Assembly: GCA_038120095.1 (NCBI GenBank)
Contig: JAYOKZ010000005.1
Coordinates: forward strand, 1 to 64,000
Origin: UBA2589 sp038120095
Lineage (GTDB): Bacteria > Gemmatimonadota > Gemmatimonadetes > Longimicrobiales > Gaopeijiaceae
Direction: 5' to 3'
Length of the DNA stretch: 64,000 nucleotides
Shown: positions 52,549 to 60,534 of the stretch, one piece after another
Layout of the letters: each line of letters opens with the position of its first letter
Position numbering within the stretch: the stretch's first letter is position 1
Program-made: the position numbers and the translations under genes
Notes under the pieces: model-generated
The model's input: the letters and a program-made list of their open reading frames with translations, nothing else
The model's database searches: none
Told to the model about the DNA's origin: nothing

Positions 52549-54315
52549 TCAGGCGGCGACCGGGTGCCGGATGGCCTCGACGGCACGCCAGACCTCGGAA
52601 TGGAAGTGATCCTCGCCGAGCTTCGCCACGATGCCGCCGACGGTCAGCGCATCGAAGAGCGGGCCCTTGGTGCCTGCGATCCGGAAGTCGCCACCACGCT
52701 GTCGGATCTCGTCGATCAACTCGTGCAGCAGGTGCAGACCCGTCGAGTCGGTACGGTTGATGGGGTAGGCGTCGAGAACGAGGGTGCAGCCCCGTGTCAG
52801 GTTCGAAATCGCGTTGCGTGCAGCGTCTCGAAGGGCCTCGGCGTTGCCGTAGAAGAGTGAAGCGTCCATCCGGATGATGGCGATGTCCGGCTCAACGATC
52901 ACGTCGGGGTTGCGCAGCACGTTTCGGTACTGATTGGATCCGGGCAGCCGGCCCAGGATTGCGATATGCGGTGTCGTGATCTGGTGGAGCACGACGACGA
53001 CCGAGAGAGCGACTCCGGTCAGAATCCCCTGTTCGATACCAAGGACGAGTGTGATCGAAAAGGTCGCGAGCATGAGGGCGAAGTCCCGTCGGTCCTCTCG
53101 CCAGAGCCTTTGCGCGCTGCGTACGTCTACGAGTCCGGCCACGGCGACCACGATGACAGCCGCGAGAATGGCTTTGGGCAGGTGGTAGAAAAGTGGCGTC
53201 AGGAACAGCAGCGTGATGCCGATGACTGCCACGCTGACCAGGGACGACAGCTGCGATCGCGCGCCGGCCTGGGCGTTGACGGCGGTGCGAGAGAAGCCAC
53301 CCGTTACCGGGAACGAGTGGAACAGGGAGCCGGCGATGTTGGCGGCGCCGAGGGCCTTGAGCTCCTGATTTGCGTCCAGGTCATACCGCAGACGGGACGC
53401 GTAGACCTTCGCAACAGCGATCGACTCCATGAAGCCTACCAGAGCGATCGCCAGGGCCACCGGCATGAGGGCGATGATGTCACCGAGGCTCAGGGCGACA
53501 TCCCCGACCGGCGCCACACGCCCGAAGCCGACACCCGGCAGGCCGAGGGCGGGAAGACCGGTAGGGATGGTCCCGACGATCGCGACTCCCACGGTGCTCA
53601 GGGAGAATCCCCATGCAGCGATCGTGCCTGCCGCGACTACGATCATCGGTGCCGGTAGTTTCGGAGCCCAGCGCCGGAGGGCGACACCGGCGAGGATGGC
53701 ACTGACGCCCAGAGTGAGGGTCGGCAGGTGCATCGCACCTGCCTGCTCGAGCCCCGATCGAAGCATTTCGTGGACGGCCCCTTTCGGGATGGTCAGGCCC
53801 GTCAGCCCGCCGAGCTGGCTCGTGCCGATGATGAGGGCCGCGGCGGACGTGAAGCCCGCCAGTACGGGATGAGACAGCAGGTTCACGAGGAACCCGGCGC
53901 GCAGCAGCCCAAGGGCCAGCTGAATGAGGCCGGTCAGCAGGGACAGGGTGACCGCGAGAGACAGGTAGCGATTGGCGTTTCCGCCGGCGAGGTCTCCGAC
54001 CCCGTGCGCGACAAGCAGTGCGACCATCGCGACCGGCCCCACTGCGAGCTGGCGGGAGGTACCCAGCAGACCGTACACGACGAGAGGGACCAGAGCAGCA
54101 TAGAGCCCGTACACGGGCGGGAGCCCGGCGATCAGAGCGTATGCCATGCCCTGGGGAATCAGCATCACTCCGACCGTCATTCCTGCCGTGAGATCCCGAC
54201 TCAGATCCGCTCGCTCGCAGTCCACGAGGGAGTGACCGAGCGGAGACTTCCGCAGCCAGGTCGGGAGCCAGAGTGTGCCGGCTCCTTCGCCTGATCGATT
54301 CGATGCGTCGGTCAA
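52549..54315 (-). CDS. SulP-family anion transporter with STAS domain
   Basis: A 588-residue inner-membrane protein with 12-14 hydrophobic helices (DLTAGMTVGVMLIPQGMAYALIAGLPPVYGLYAAL is the signature start) and a C-terminal cytosolic STAS domain (about 470-585; TLVLDAYPINRTDSTGLHLLHELIDEIR). SulP proteins move sulfate, bicarbonate or other anions. The TTG start overlaps the upstream gene's stop as TTGA. It is the last gene of the sulfur operon, which suggests export or import of sulfate, sulfite or thiosulfate made by the dioxygenase. The transport direction is inferred. Confidence 0.87.
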   Translation of the reverse strand: MTDASNRSGEGAGTLWLPTWLRKSPLGHSLVDCERADLSRDLTAGMTVGVMLIPQGMAYALIAGLPPVYGLYAALVPLVVYGLLGTSRQLAVGPVAMVALLVAHGVGDLAGGNANRYLSLAVTLSLLTGLIQLALGLLRAGFLVNLLSHPVLAGFTSAAALIIGTSQLGGLTGLTIPKGAVHEMLRSGLEQAGAMHLPTLTLGVSAILAGVALRRWAPKLPAPMIVVAAGTIAAWGFSLSTVGVAIVGTIPTGLPALGLPGVGFGRVAPVGDVALSLGDIIALMPVALAIALVGFMESIAVAKVYASRLRYDLDANQELKALGAANIAGSLFHSFPVTGGFSRTAVNAQAGARSQLSSLVSVAVIGITLLFLTPLFYHLPKAILAAVIVVAVAGLVDVRSAQRLWREDRRDFALMLATFSITLVLGIEQGILTGVALSVVVVLHQITTPHIAILGRLPGSNQYRNVLRNPDVIVEPDIAIIRMDASLFYGNAEALRDAARNAISNLTRGCTLVLDAYPINRTDSTGLHLLHELIDEIRQRGGDFRIAGTKGPLFDALTVGGIVAKLGEDHFHSEVWRAVEAIRHPVAA

Positions 54316-55742
54316 GCGGCCCCCGCAGGCTCCGGCGCGGGTCGGAGTCCTGCCCAGGAAGCAAAGGGTCCGTCGACCAGTGTCACGTCGAGCCCTGCAC
54401 GAGCGAGGAGCGCCGCGGCCGCCGATGCACGGTTCCCCGAACGACAATACGCGAGGACCGGCTTGTCGCGCGGAATCTCGTCGAGTCTCGACGCCAGGCG
54501 AGTGTACGCGACGTTGAGGGCTCCCGGGACATGCGCGCCGCTGAACTCGGCGGCTCCACGAACATCGAGGATGGTCCAGCGTGTCGGGTCGACCTCGGCG
54601 GGAACATCCGTGAAGTTCACGCGCGGGATCACGGCCGTCGTGGATTTGCTCTCAGCGAGGGCTGAGGGGGACGCGATCCCCACGATTCGGTCGTATCCAA
54701 TTCGGACCAGCGTACGAACGGCGAGGTCGACGTCTGCGCTGTCGATGATCAGGTAGATGTCGGTGGCCGGATCGACGTAGGAGCCCACGATCATCGGAAA
54801 ATTGATCCCCAGGGGCGCATGGAGAGAACCGGGAATGTGCCCGTCCATGAACGCTGCCCGATCCGCGCGGGTGTCCACGATGACGGCGCCTTCCCGGGAT
54901 CCGTGAGCTGCCAGCTCTGCTACGGATTGTACCTCGGGCCGAGGAAGCTCCCCGAGAATGGGCACTCCATTCTTGTTGAGGTCCTTCATGCGAGCGAAGT
55001 AGAGCGGAGGTTCGGGCTGTCCGTCGAGGATGGAGCTGACGAAACCGCTTTCGGAGTCGAGGCCCAGAGCCGCGTTGAACTTCCGTTCGTACCCCACCGT
55101 CGACATCGGGACGGCGCCGAGTGCCTTCCCGCATGCACTTCCGGCGCCGTGGCCCGGCCAGACCTGAATGTGATCGTCCAGAGCGAGGAAGCGCCTCGTC
55201 GATGCAAACAGGCGACGGGCCGCAGGTTCGCGGGCTCCACTCACGCCGGCAGCTGTTTCCAGCAGGTCGGGGCGTCCCAGGTCGCCCACGAAGACGAAGT
55301 CACCGGAAGCGATCCCGATCGGCTCGTTCGCCCCACCCCCCATGTCCGTAATCAGGAAGCTCATGTGCTCCGGTGTGTGTCCCGGCGTGTGCAGTGCCTG
55401 GATCCGGATGTTGCCGATCATGAACTCGTCGTTGTCCCGCAGGAAGTGGACGTCGTACTCCGAGGCTTTGGCCCAGTTGTACTTCCAGTCTTCATCTCCT
55501 TCATCCGACAGATAGAGCTTTACGTCATGTTGCTCGGCGAATTCCCGGAGGCCGGAGAGAAAGTCGGCGTGGATGTGCGTCTCGGTGGCCGCGACGATCC
55601 GGAGCCCTTCCTCGCGTGCGATTCGGACGTAGCGATCGATGTCGCGCTCCGGGTCGATTACGAGCGCTTCGCCGGTACGCTGGCATCCGATCAGGTACGC
55701 GTACTGGGCCAGCTCGGGATCGAAAATCTGACGAAAGAACAT
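54312..55742 (-). CDS. CstB-like persulfide dioxygenase with pseudorhodanese and rhodanese domains
   Basis: A 476-residue cytoplasmic protein with three domains. Residues 1-250 are an ETHE1-type persulfide dioxygenase: THIHADF with His56, His58 and Asp60, TPGHTPEHM with His122, and GDLGRPDL with Asp154; the iron ligands of ETHE1 are probably His56, His122 and Asp154. Cys204 in GAGSACGK matches the reactive cysteine position of CstB. Residues about 275-360 form a rhodanese fold whose active loop reads LIIDSADVD, with no Cys. Residues 385-470 form an active rhodanese, AYCRSGNR, Cys433. It should oxidise persulfide to sulfite and transfer sulfur to give thiosulfate. The ATG lies 19 bases after the upstream gene. 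Confidence 0.88.
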   Translation of the reverse strand: MFFRQIFDPELAQYAYLIGCQRTGEALVIDPERDIDRYVRIAREEGLRIVAATETHIHADFLSGLREFAEQHDVKLYLSDEGDEDWKYNWAKASEYDVHFLRDNDEFMIGNIRIQALHTPGHTPEHMSFLITDMGGGANEPIGIASGDFVFVGDLGRPDLLETAAGVSGAREPAARRLFASTRRFLALDDHIQVWPGHGAGSACGKALGAVPMSTVGYERKFNAALGLDSESGFVSSILDGQPEPPLYFARMKDLNKNGVPILGELPRPEVQSVAELAAHGSREGAVIVDTRADRAAFMDGHIPGSLHAPLGINFPMIVGSYVDPATDIYLIIDSADVDLAVRTLVRIGYDRIVGIASPSALAESKSTTAVIPRVNFTDVPAEVDPTRWTILDVRGAAEFSGAHVPGALNVAYTRLASRLDEIPRDKPVLAYCRSGNRASAAAALLARAGLDVTLVDGPFASWAGLRPAPEPAGAA

Positions 55743-55761
55743 GCTGCGAGTCTCCGTGAAA

Positions 55762-56250
55762 TCAGCTGTGCGGGAGGAAATGTCGGATTGCGCCGTAGAC
55801 CCAGACGCCGAGGAGTGCACTGAGGAAAGCAGCCGCGATGACCGTGACGCCATTGCCAAAGAGGACGTAGATGGGTCCCGGGCAGGCACCCAGAAGCCCC
55901 CAGCCAAGGCCGAATACCGTCCCCCCGATCCAGTACTGCCATCCGGGTGCCGAGAACGAGTCGCTCGGCATGTCCATCGGACGATCGGTCATCGGACGGG
56001 CGTCGAACCGCTTGATCAGCTGGATCCCGATGCCCCCCACGGCAACGGCCGACCCGATGATTCCGAACATGTGGAATGACTGGAACCGGAACATCTCCTG
56101 AATCCGGAACCAGGAGATGACGCCGGACCGTGTGAAGACGATTCCCAGAACGATGCCGACGAGGAGGTAGGGCCAGAGGCGCTCCGGTCCTTCTTCTGCG
56201 GCATCGCCCTGGCTGGCGCGGTCGCTGCTGCCCGACGCATGTGCGGCCAT
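55762..56250 (-). CDS. YeeE/YedE-family transporter half, PmpB-like
   Basis: A 162-residue membrane protein with about four helices and the family cysteine motif GLLGACPGPIYVLFGNG. It is half the length of full YeeE proteins, which import thiosulfate through cysteine-containing pores. The first 20 residues are hydrophilic. Its ATG overlaps the previous gene's stop by one base (TGATG), so both halves are made together and probably assemble into one transporter. Confidence 0.85.
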   Translation of the reverse strand: MAAHASGSSDRASQGDAAEEGPERLWPYLLVGIVLGIVFTRSGVISWFRIQEMFRFQSFHMFGIIGSAVAVGGIGIQLIKRFDARPMTDRPMDMPSDSFSAPGWQYWIGGTVFGLGWGLLGACPGPIYVLFGNGVTVIAAAFLSALLGVWVYGAIRHFLPHS

Positions 56251-56816
56251 CAGAAACCACCTCCGAGGAGCAGGGGAAGCAGCACATGCGTGGAGAGCAG
56301 ACCTCCCGCGAAAAACCCCAGAACCGCCACAAGCGAGGTCACGCGAAGGGCGGACAGGCCGGATATCGCGTGCCCGGAGGTGCAGCCATTGGCGTAGCGC
56401 GTTCCGAAGCCCACGAGGAACCCACCCACGACGATCATCACGAACCCCGGAAGGGTCGTGAGGCCGTTCCATGAGAAGATTTCCGAAGGAACGAGGCCAT
56501 CCACACTGAGGATGCCGAGTGCTGCGAGATCAGTCTGAGTGGCTGCCGAGATCGACTGGCCCTCCGTCGAGGTGACCGCGGCGATGGCTCCTCCGATGAC
56601 CAGTCCTGCAGCCATTGTCAGGCGCCATGCCCCAGCGGATCTCCACGAATAATGGAAATACTCGATGTTGCGCGGGAACGTCGCGGCGCAGACGTCCCGG
56701 AACGTCGAGGAGATGCCCCATTTGCGTCCGCTGTAGAGAAAGGTGATCGGAACGACGAGTCCGATGAGTGGCCCGGCCACGAACCATGGCCAGGGTCCGG
56801 TGAGGAGGTCGATCAT
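56250..56816 (-). CDS. YeeE/YedE-family transporter half, PmpA-like
   Basis: A 188-residue membrane protein with about five helices. The conserved motif RYANGCTSGHAISGLS carries the pore cysteine. Another Cys lies in FRDVCAATFPRN. The ATG at 56816 begins a hydrophobic N-terminus. With the following gene it forms the split version of the YeeE sulfur-compound importer seen in bigR operons. It lies 46 bases after the ArsR gene. The exact substrate (thiosulfate, persulfide or another sulfur species) cannot be read from sequence. Confidence 0.85.
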   Translation of the reverse strand: MIDLLTGPWPWFVAGPLIGLVVPITFLYSGRKWGISSTFRDVCAATFPRNIEYFHYSWRSAGAWRLTMAAGLVIGGAIAAVTSTEGQSISAATQTDLAALGILSVDGLVPSEIFSWNGLTTLPGFVMIVVGGFLVGFGTRYANGCTSGHAISGLSALRVTSLVAVLGFFAGGLLSTHVLLPLLLGGGF

Positions 56817-56862
56817 GATGTGCTTTTCGGGTTTAACGGGGAGAGAGCCTGATGATTTCGAG

Positions 56863-57192
56863 TCAGGAGACCGCGAGTCTGGCCCTCTGTTCTGCGACCT
56901 CGTCCTCAAGTCGGCTGCACATGATCTCGCACAGCACGACCACGGACGGGTCATCGATGGTGTAGAAGGAAAAGAGTCCTTCCTTGCGGCGACTCACGTA
57001 TCCGGATGTGCGAAGGACCCGAAGATGCTTGGATACGTTCGCCTGGTTGAGTCCGGTCGCTGACACCAGATCGGACACCGTGTGCTCCCCTGCCATGAGC
57101 GTGTTGAGAATGCGCAGCCGTGCCGGTTCGGCGAGTACCGCGAACCGGTCGGCGATGATGTCGATCACTTCGGGTGAGAGCTGCTTTGGCAT
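56863..57192 (-). CDS. ArsR/SmtB-family repressor of the sulfur operon
   Basis: A 109-residue winged-helix repressor: EPARLRILNTLMAGEHTVSDL, recognition helix LNQANVSKHLRVLRTSGYVSRR and the wing EGLFSFYTIDD. In BigR/SqrR-type sulfide sensors, recalled from known sequences, one Cys sits at the position of Asn30 here and another in the last helix. This protein has no N-terminal Cys but has two in the last helix, Cys88 and Cys92 (CEIMC). Sulfur sensing is therefore inferred from neighbours and the C-terminal pair. It heads the operon, and a palindrome lies 22 bases upstream of its ATG. Confidence 0.88.
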   Translation of the reverse strand: MPKQLSPEVIDIIADRFAVLAEPARLRILNTLMAGEHTVSDLVSATGLNQANVSKHLRVLRTSGYVSRRKEGLFSFYTIDDPSVVVLCEIMCSRLEDEVAEQRARLAVS

Positions 57193-57214
57193 CGGAACAG
57201 GCCTGTCATAGAAA

Positions 57215-57234
57215 GACTATATGCGTATATAGTC
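57215..57234 (-). promoter_or_regulatory. ArsR-type operator palindrome
   Basis: GACTATAT (57215-57222) and ATATAGTC (57227-57234) are perfect 8-bp inverted repeats around GCGT, directly upstream of the arsR ATG. A candidate -35 TTGACC on the minus strand is at 57252-57257. The palindrome overlaps where the -10 would lie, which fits autorepression by the ArsR-family product. The divergent DUF5107 gene could also be affected. Confidence 0.7.
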
Positions 57235-57346
57235 ACATAGTAACCATCGAAGGTCAAGCTCACGCTTCCCGACGAGAGACCGTTCGTTTGCCGGTCGAGC
57301 TGTTCGGGGGCCATCGTGTGGGGACTCTTCGCACCCGCAACGCCTG

Positions 57347-60300
57347 ATGCATCCGATGTCGAACCACAGACGTGCGCTCCTCGTCGCCTACTCTCTCCTC
57401 GCCGCGCAACTGCCGACGGATGCTTCGGTGGTCGCCGGTCAAACCCGGGCAACGGTCACCGAGGAACGCCGTACCTTGGCCACGTACGGATTTTCCGAGC
57501 CCAATCCCGTACCGATCCTGACGCAGGACACGCGCCTCTACCCGTACCACCGGTTCGAGGGATACGCGCACGATTCCGAGCCACGAGAGTGGACCGTGCT
57601 GACGCTAGAAAATGAGTGGGTCGAGGTCTGGGTCCTGCCCGAGGTCGGTGGCAAGGTGTGGGGTGCCCGGGTCAAGGCGACCGGGCACGAGTTCATCTAC
57701 CGCAACGAGGTGATGAAATTTCGGAACATCGCCCTGCGGGGTCCGTGGACCTCGGGGGGTATCGAGTTCAACTTCGGCGTCATCGGGCACACACCCGCGA
57801 CTGCCACGCCGGTCGAGTATCTCACGCGTGAGAACGACGATGGCAGCGCGAGCGTGTTTGTCGGTGCGACGGACTTGCCCTCGCGAACGCGCTGGCGGGT
57901 CGAGATCAGACTTCCCGCGGACCGTGCCTACTTCGAAACGCACGCCCAGTGGCAGAATCCGACCACCCTGGAACATCCGTATTACAACTGGATGACCGGC
58001 GCGGCCTTCGCGCAGGACGATCTCGTCCTGTCGATTCCGGGCGAGGCGTACCTCGAGCATCCCGGAGGCGAGCGCCGCTGGCCCGTGGACGTGGAGGGTC
58101 GTCGTCTTTCCGTATACGACGAAAATCGGTTCGACGGAAACAAATCGTACCATGTCGTCGGTTCGTACGACGACTTCTTCGGCGGCTACTATCAGGAGGA
58201 CGACTACGGGTTCGGCCACTGGGGACGGTACGAAGACATTCCCGGCCAGAAGCTCTGGCTGTGGGCCCTGTCCCGTCAGGGGGGGATCTGGGAGGACCTC
58301 CTCACGGACACTGACGGCCAATATGTGGAGTTTCAGGCCGGCCGCCTTCTCGTGCAGTACTCGCCGACGGGGGAGATCAACCCGATCTCCGAAGTTGGCT
58401 TCGAGCCCGGCGCGTCGGATCGCTGGTCCGAGACCTGGTTCCCGGTCGAGGGCCTCGGCGGACTGACCGAAGCATCGAAGGAGGGTGCCCTCTTCGTGGA
58501 GCGCGATCAGGGACGCCTGACGATCCGGGCCCACGCCTTCGGCGCCGGCACGGATACGCTTCACGTGATGGTGGCGGGCGACACCATCCTGGCATCGGTC
58601 GCCGAGTTCGACGTTCTCGAACCCCGGTCCTGGTCGGTGGCCGTCCCCGCCGGCGAGGACGTTACGGTCGCGCTTCCGACCCTCGGACTTCGGTACGACT
58701 CGGATCCGGCGGCCACGAGACTCGATCGCCCGTTCAGTACATCATCCGACGCGGTAGCCTCGATTCCGTGGGCTGATCGAACGGCCGAGGCCGCCTCGGA
58801 ACTGCTCCAGGGGCGGAGACTGCCGGAGGCGCGAGCCGCGTACGAGGCGGTGCTCGCGGTGGAGCCGTGGCATCGTGACGCCCTACTCGGCCTCGCCGAT
58901 CTCGAGTACCGAAGGGCGCGATACTCCGACGGACTCGCTCTCGTACGCCGAGCGCTCGAACTCGACGCATACGACGCCGAGGCGAACTTCATCGCAGGGA
59001 ACCTCTATGCCGCGCAGGGAGATGATCTCAACGCGCGCGAGACGTACGGGTGGGCCGCGCGCTCGATCGCATTCCGATCAGTTGCCTACCAGCAGCTCGC
59101 AGCCGTCGCACTGCGTTCGGGTCGCGTCACGGATGCGCTTCGGTACGCCGGCCTCGCGCTCGACTATGATGCGTATGCACTTCCTGCCCTGCATGCGTCC
59201 GCAGTCGCAGCCCGACTCCAGGGCGAGCAGGACGTCTGGAGCGAAGCTCTGCAGCGGATCTCGGAGATCGACCCGATGTCTCACGTCCCGTCAGCGGAGC
59301 GATGGCTCGCAGCCGGAGCGAATCCGGAGGCCGCGACTACCTTTCGAGACCGGCTGCGCGGAGAGTATCCCGGTCAGGAACTCCTCGAACTCGGTCTGGC
59401 GTATGGAGCCCTCGGACGCACCGAAGAGGCGATCAACGTCATGACTCTGGCGCAGAATACGGTAGCCGAGCCGCTGGCGCGGGCATGGCGGGCCCATGCG
59501 ACCGGCGATGCGGGGTTCCTTGGCGAAGACCTCTCCGTCGACTTCGTGTTTCCGTTCCGGCGAGAAATGGTGCCTGTATTGGAGTGGGCGTCGTCCCAAT
59601 CGGATCACTGGGGCTGGTCGTACCTCCACGCGCTCGTGCTCGCCGCGCGGGATCGAGGAGCCGAAGCCGGTCTGGTGTTCCGGGATCTGGAAAACGAACC
59701 CGATTATGCGCCGCTCTACGTGACTCGGGCCCTTCTCGCCGGCGCCGAGGCCGCTGATCAGGAGCGGGATCTTCGCCGTGCCGTAGAACTCGATCCGACC
59801 TCACGTCTGCTTCGGATTCCGCTGATTCAGCACCTGCAGAGTGCGCACCGGTGGCGCGCCGCACTCGAGGTGTCCTACGCCGCCCTTGAGGCGTTTCCCG
59901 ACGACTTTGATCTCGCTCTTCTCCACAGCCGGAGCCTGAACGAAGTGGGTGACTTCGAGCAGTCCCTGGAGATACTGGAGCAGATCCGGGTTCTTCCCTC
60001 GGAGCACTCATCGGAGGCGCATGCCCTCTTCGCCCACGCGAACCTGATGGCGGGCCTGGCGCGCCTCGACCGCGGCGAACCGGATGCGGCCGTGGTGCAC
60101 TTCGAAGCGGCGATGACGTGGCCTGAACGGCTCGGTCAGGGGAGACCTTACGAGCCGGAAGAGCGGGTCGGGCGATTCCTGCTCGGACTGGCACGATCCG
60201 CCTCAGGTGACAGTGAGGCTGGGGATTCAGCGTGGGCGGAAGTGGTTGACGCCACACCTCCGTCGGTATTTCAGGGAGGATCGGTCACCCGCCTCGACCT

Positions 60301-60532
60301 TCTGGGGGCAGTTGCCCTCGAGCTGCTCGGACGGCGAACGGACTTGCATGACTTCGGCGAGGCCCAGGGAAGGAAGCTGCGTCCGCTCGTGCAGGCTGTT
60401 CGGTCGGCGGCTCGGACCGACACGTCCGTTGCACGAGCGATCCAGCGTGCCTCCGAGGCCACGGTCGATGTCTTCGGCGACGTCGAGGGAAGGATCGTGA
60501 GACGAGCGATTGCGGCAGCCGCTCGCCGATGA
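57347..60532 (+). CDS. Exported DUF5107 protein with TPR repeats
   Basis: A 1,061-residue protein with a signal peptide. Residues about 45-370 match DUF5107, a galactose-mutarotase-like beta-sandwich (NEWVEVWVLPEVGGKVWGAR, GGIEFNFGVIGHTPAT, NYNWMTGAAF). From about residue 480 it has tetratricopeptide repeats (ARAAYEAVLAVEPWHRDALLGLADLEYRRARY and several more). DUF5107-TPR proteins occur in several phyla and probably act in glycan recognition or processing; no catalytic role is proven. It diverges from arsR with 154 bases between, and its end is two bases from the convergent M28 gene. Confidence 0.85.
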   Translation: MHPMSNHRRALLVAYSLLAAQLPTDASVVAGQTRATVTEERRTLATYGFSEPNPVPILTQDTRLYPYHRFEGYAHDSEPREWTVLTLENEWVEVWVLPEVGGKVWGARVKATGHEFIYRNEVMKFRNIALRGPWTSGGIEFNFGVIGHTPATATPVEYLTRENDDGSASVFVGATDLPSRTRWRVEIRLPADRAYFETHAQWQNPTTLEHPYYNWMTGAAFAQDDLVLSIPGEAYLEHPGGERRWPVDVEGRRLSVYDENRFDGNKSYHVVGSYDDFFGGYYQEDDYGFGHWGRYEDIPGQKLWLWALSRQGGIWEDLLTDTDGQYVEFQAGRLLVQYSPTGEINPISEVGFEPGASDRWSETWFPVEGLGGLTEASKEGALFVERDQGRLTIRAHAFGAGTDTLHVMVAGDTILASVAEFDVLEPRSWSVAVPAGEDVTVALPTLGLRYDSDPAATRLDRPFSTSSDAVASIPWADRTAEAASELLQGRRLPEARAAYEAVLAVEPWHRDALLGLADLEYRRARYSDGLALVRRALELDAYDAEANFIAGNLYAAQGDDLNARETYGWAARSIAFRSVAYQQLAAVALRSGRVTDALRYAGLALDYDAYALPALHASAVAARLQGEQDVWSEALQRISEIDPMSHVPSAERWLAAGANPEAATTFRDRLRGEYPGQELLELGLAYGALGRTEEAINVMTLAQNTVAEPLARAWRAHATGDAGFLGEDLSVDFVFPFRREMVPVLEWASSQSDHWGWSYLHALVLAARDRGAEAGLVFRDLENEPDYAPLYVTRALLAGAEAADQERDLRRAVELDPTSRLLRIPLIQHLQSAHRWRAALEVSYAALEAFPDDFDLALLHSRSLNEVGDFEQSLEILEQIRVLPSEHSSEAHALFAHANLMAGLARLDRGEPDAAVVHFEAAMTWPERLGQGRPYEPEERVGRFLLGLARSASGDSEAGDSAWAEVVDATPPSVFQGGSVTRLDLLGAVALELLGRRTDLHDFGEAQGRKLRPLVQAVRSAARTDTSVARAIQRASEATVDVFGDVEGRIVRRAIAAAARR

Positions 60533-60534
60533 TG

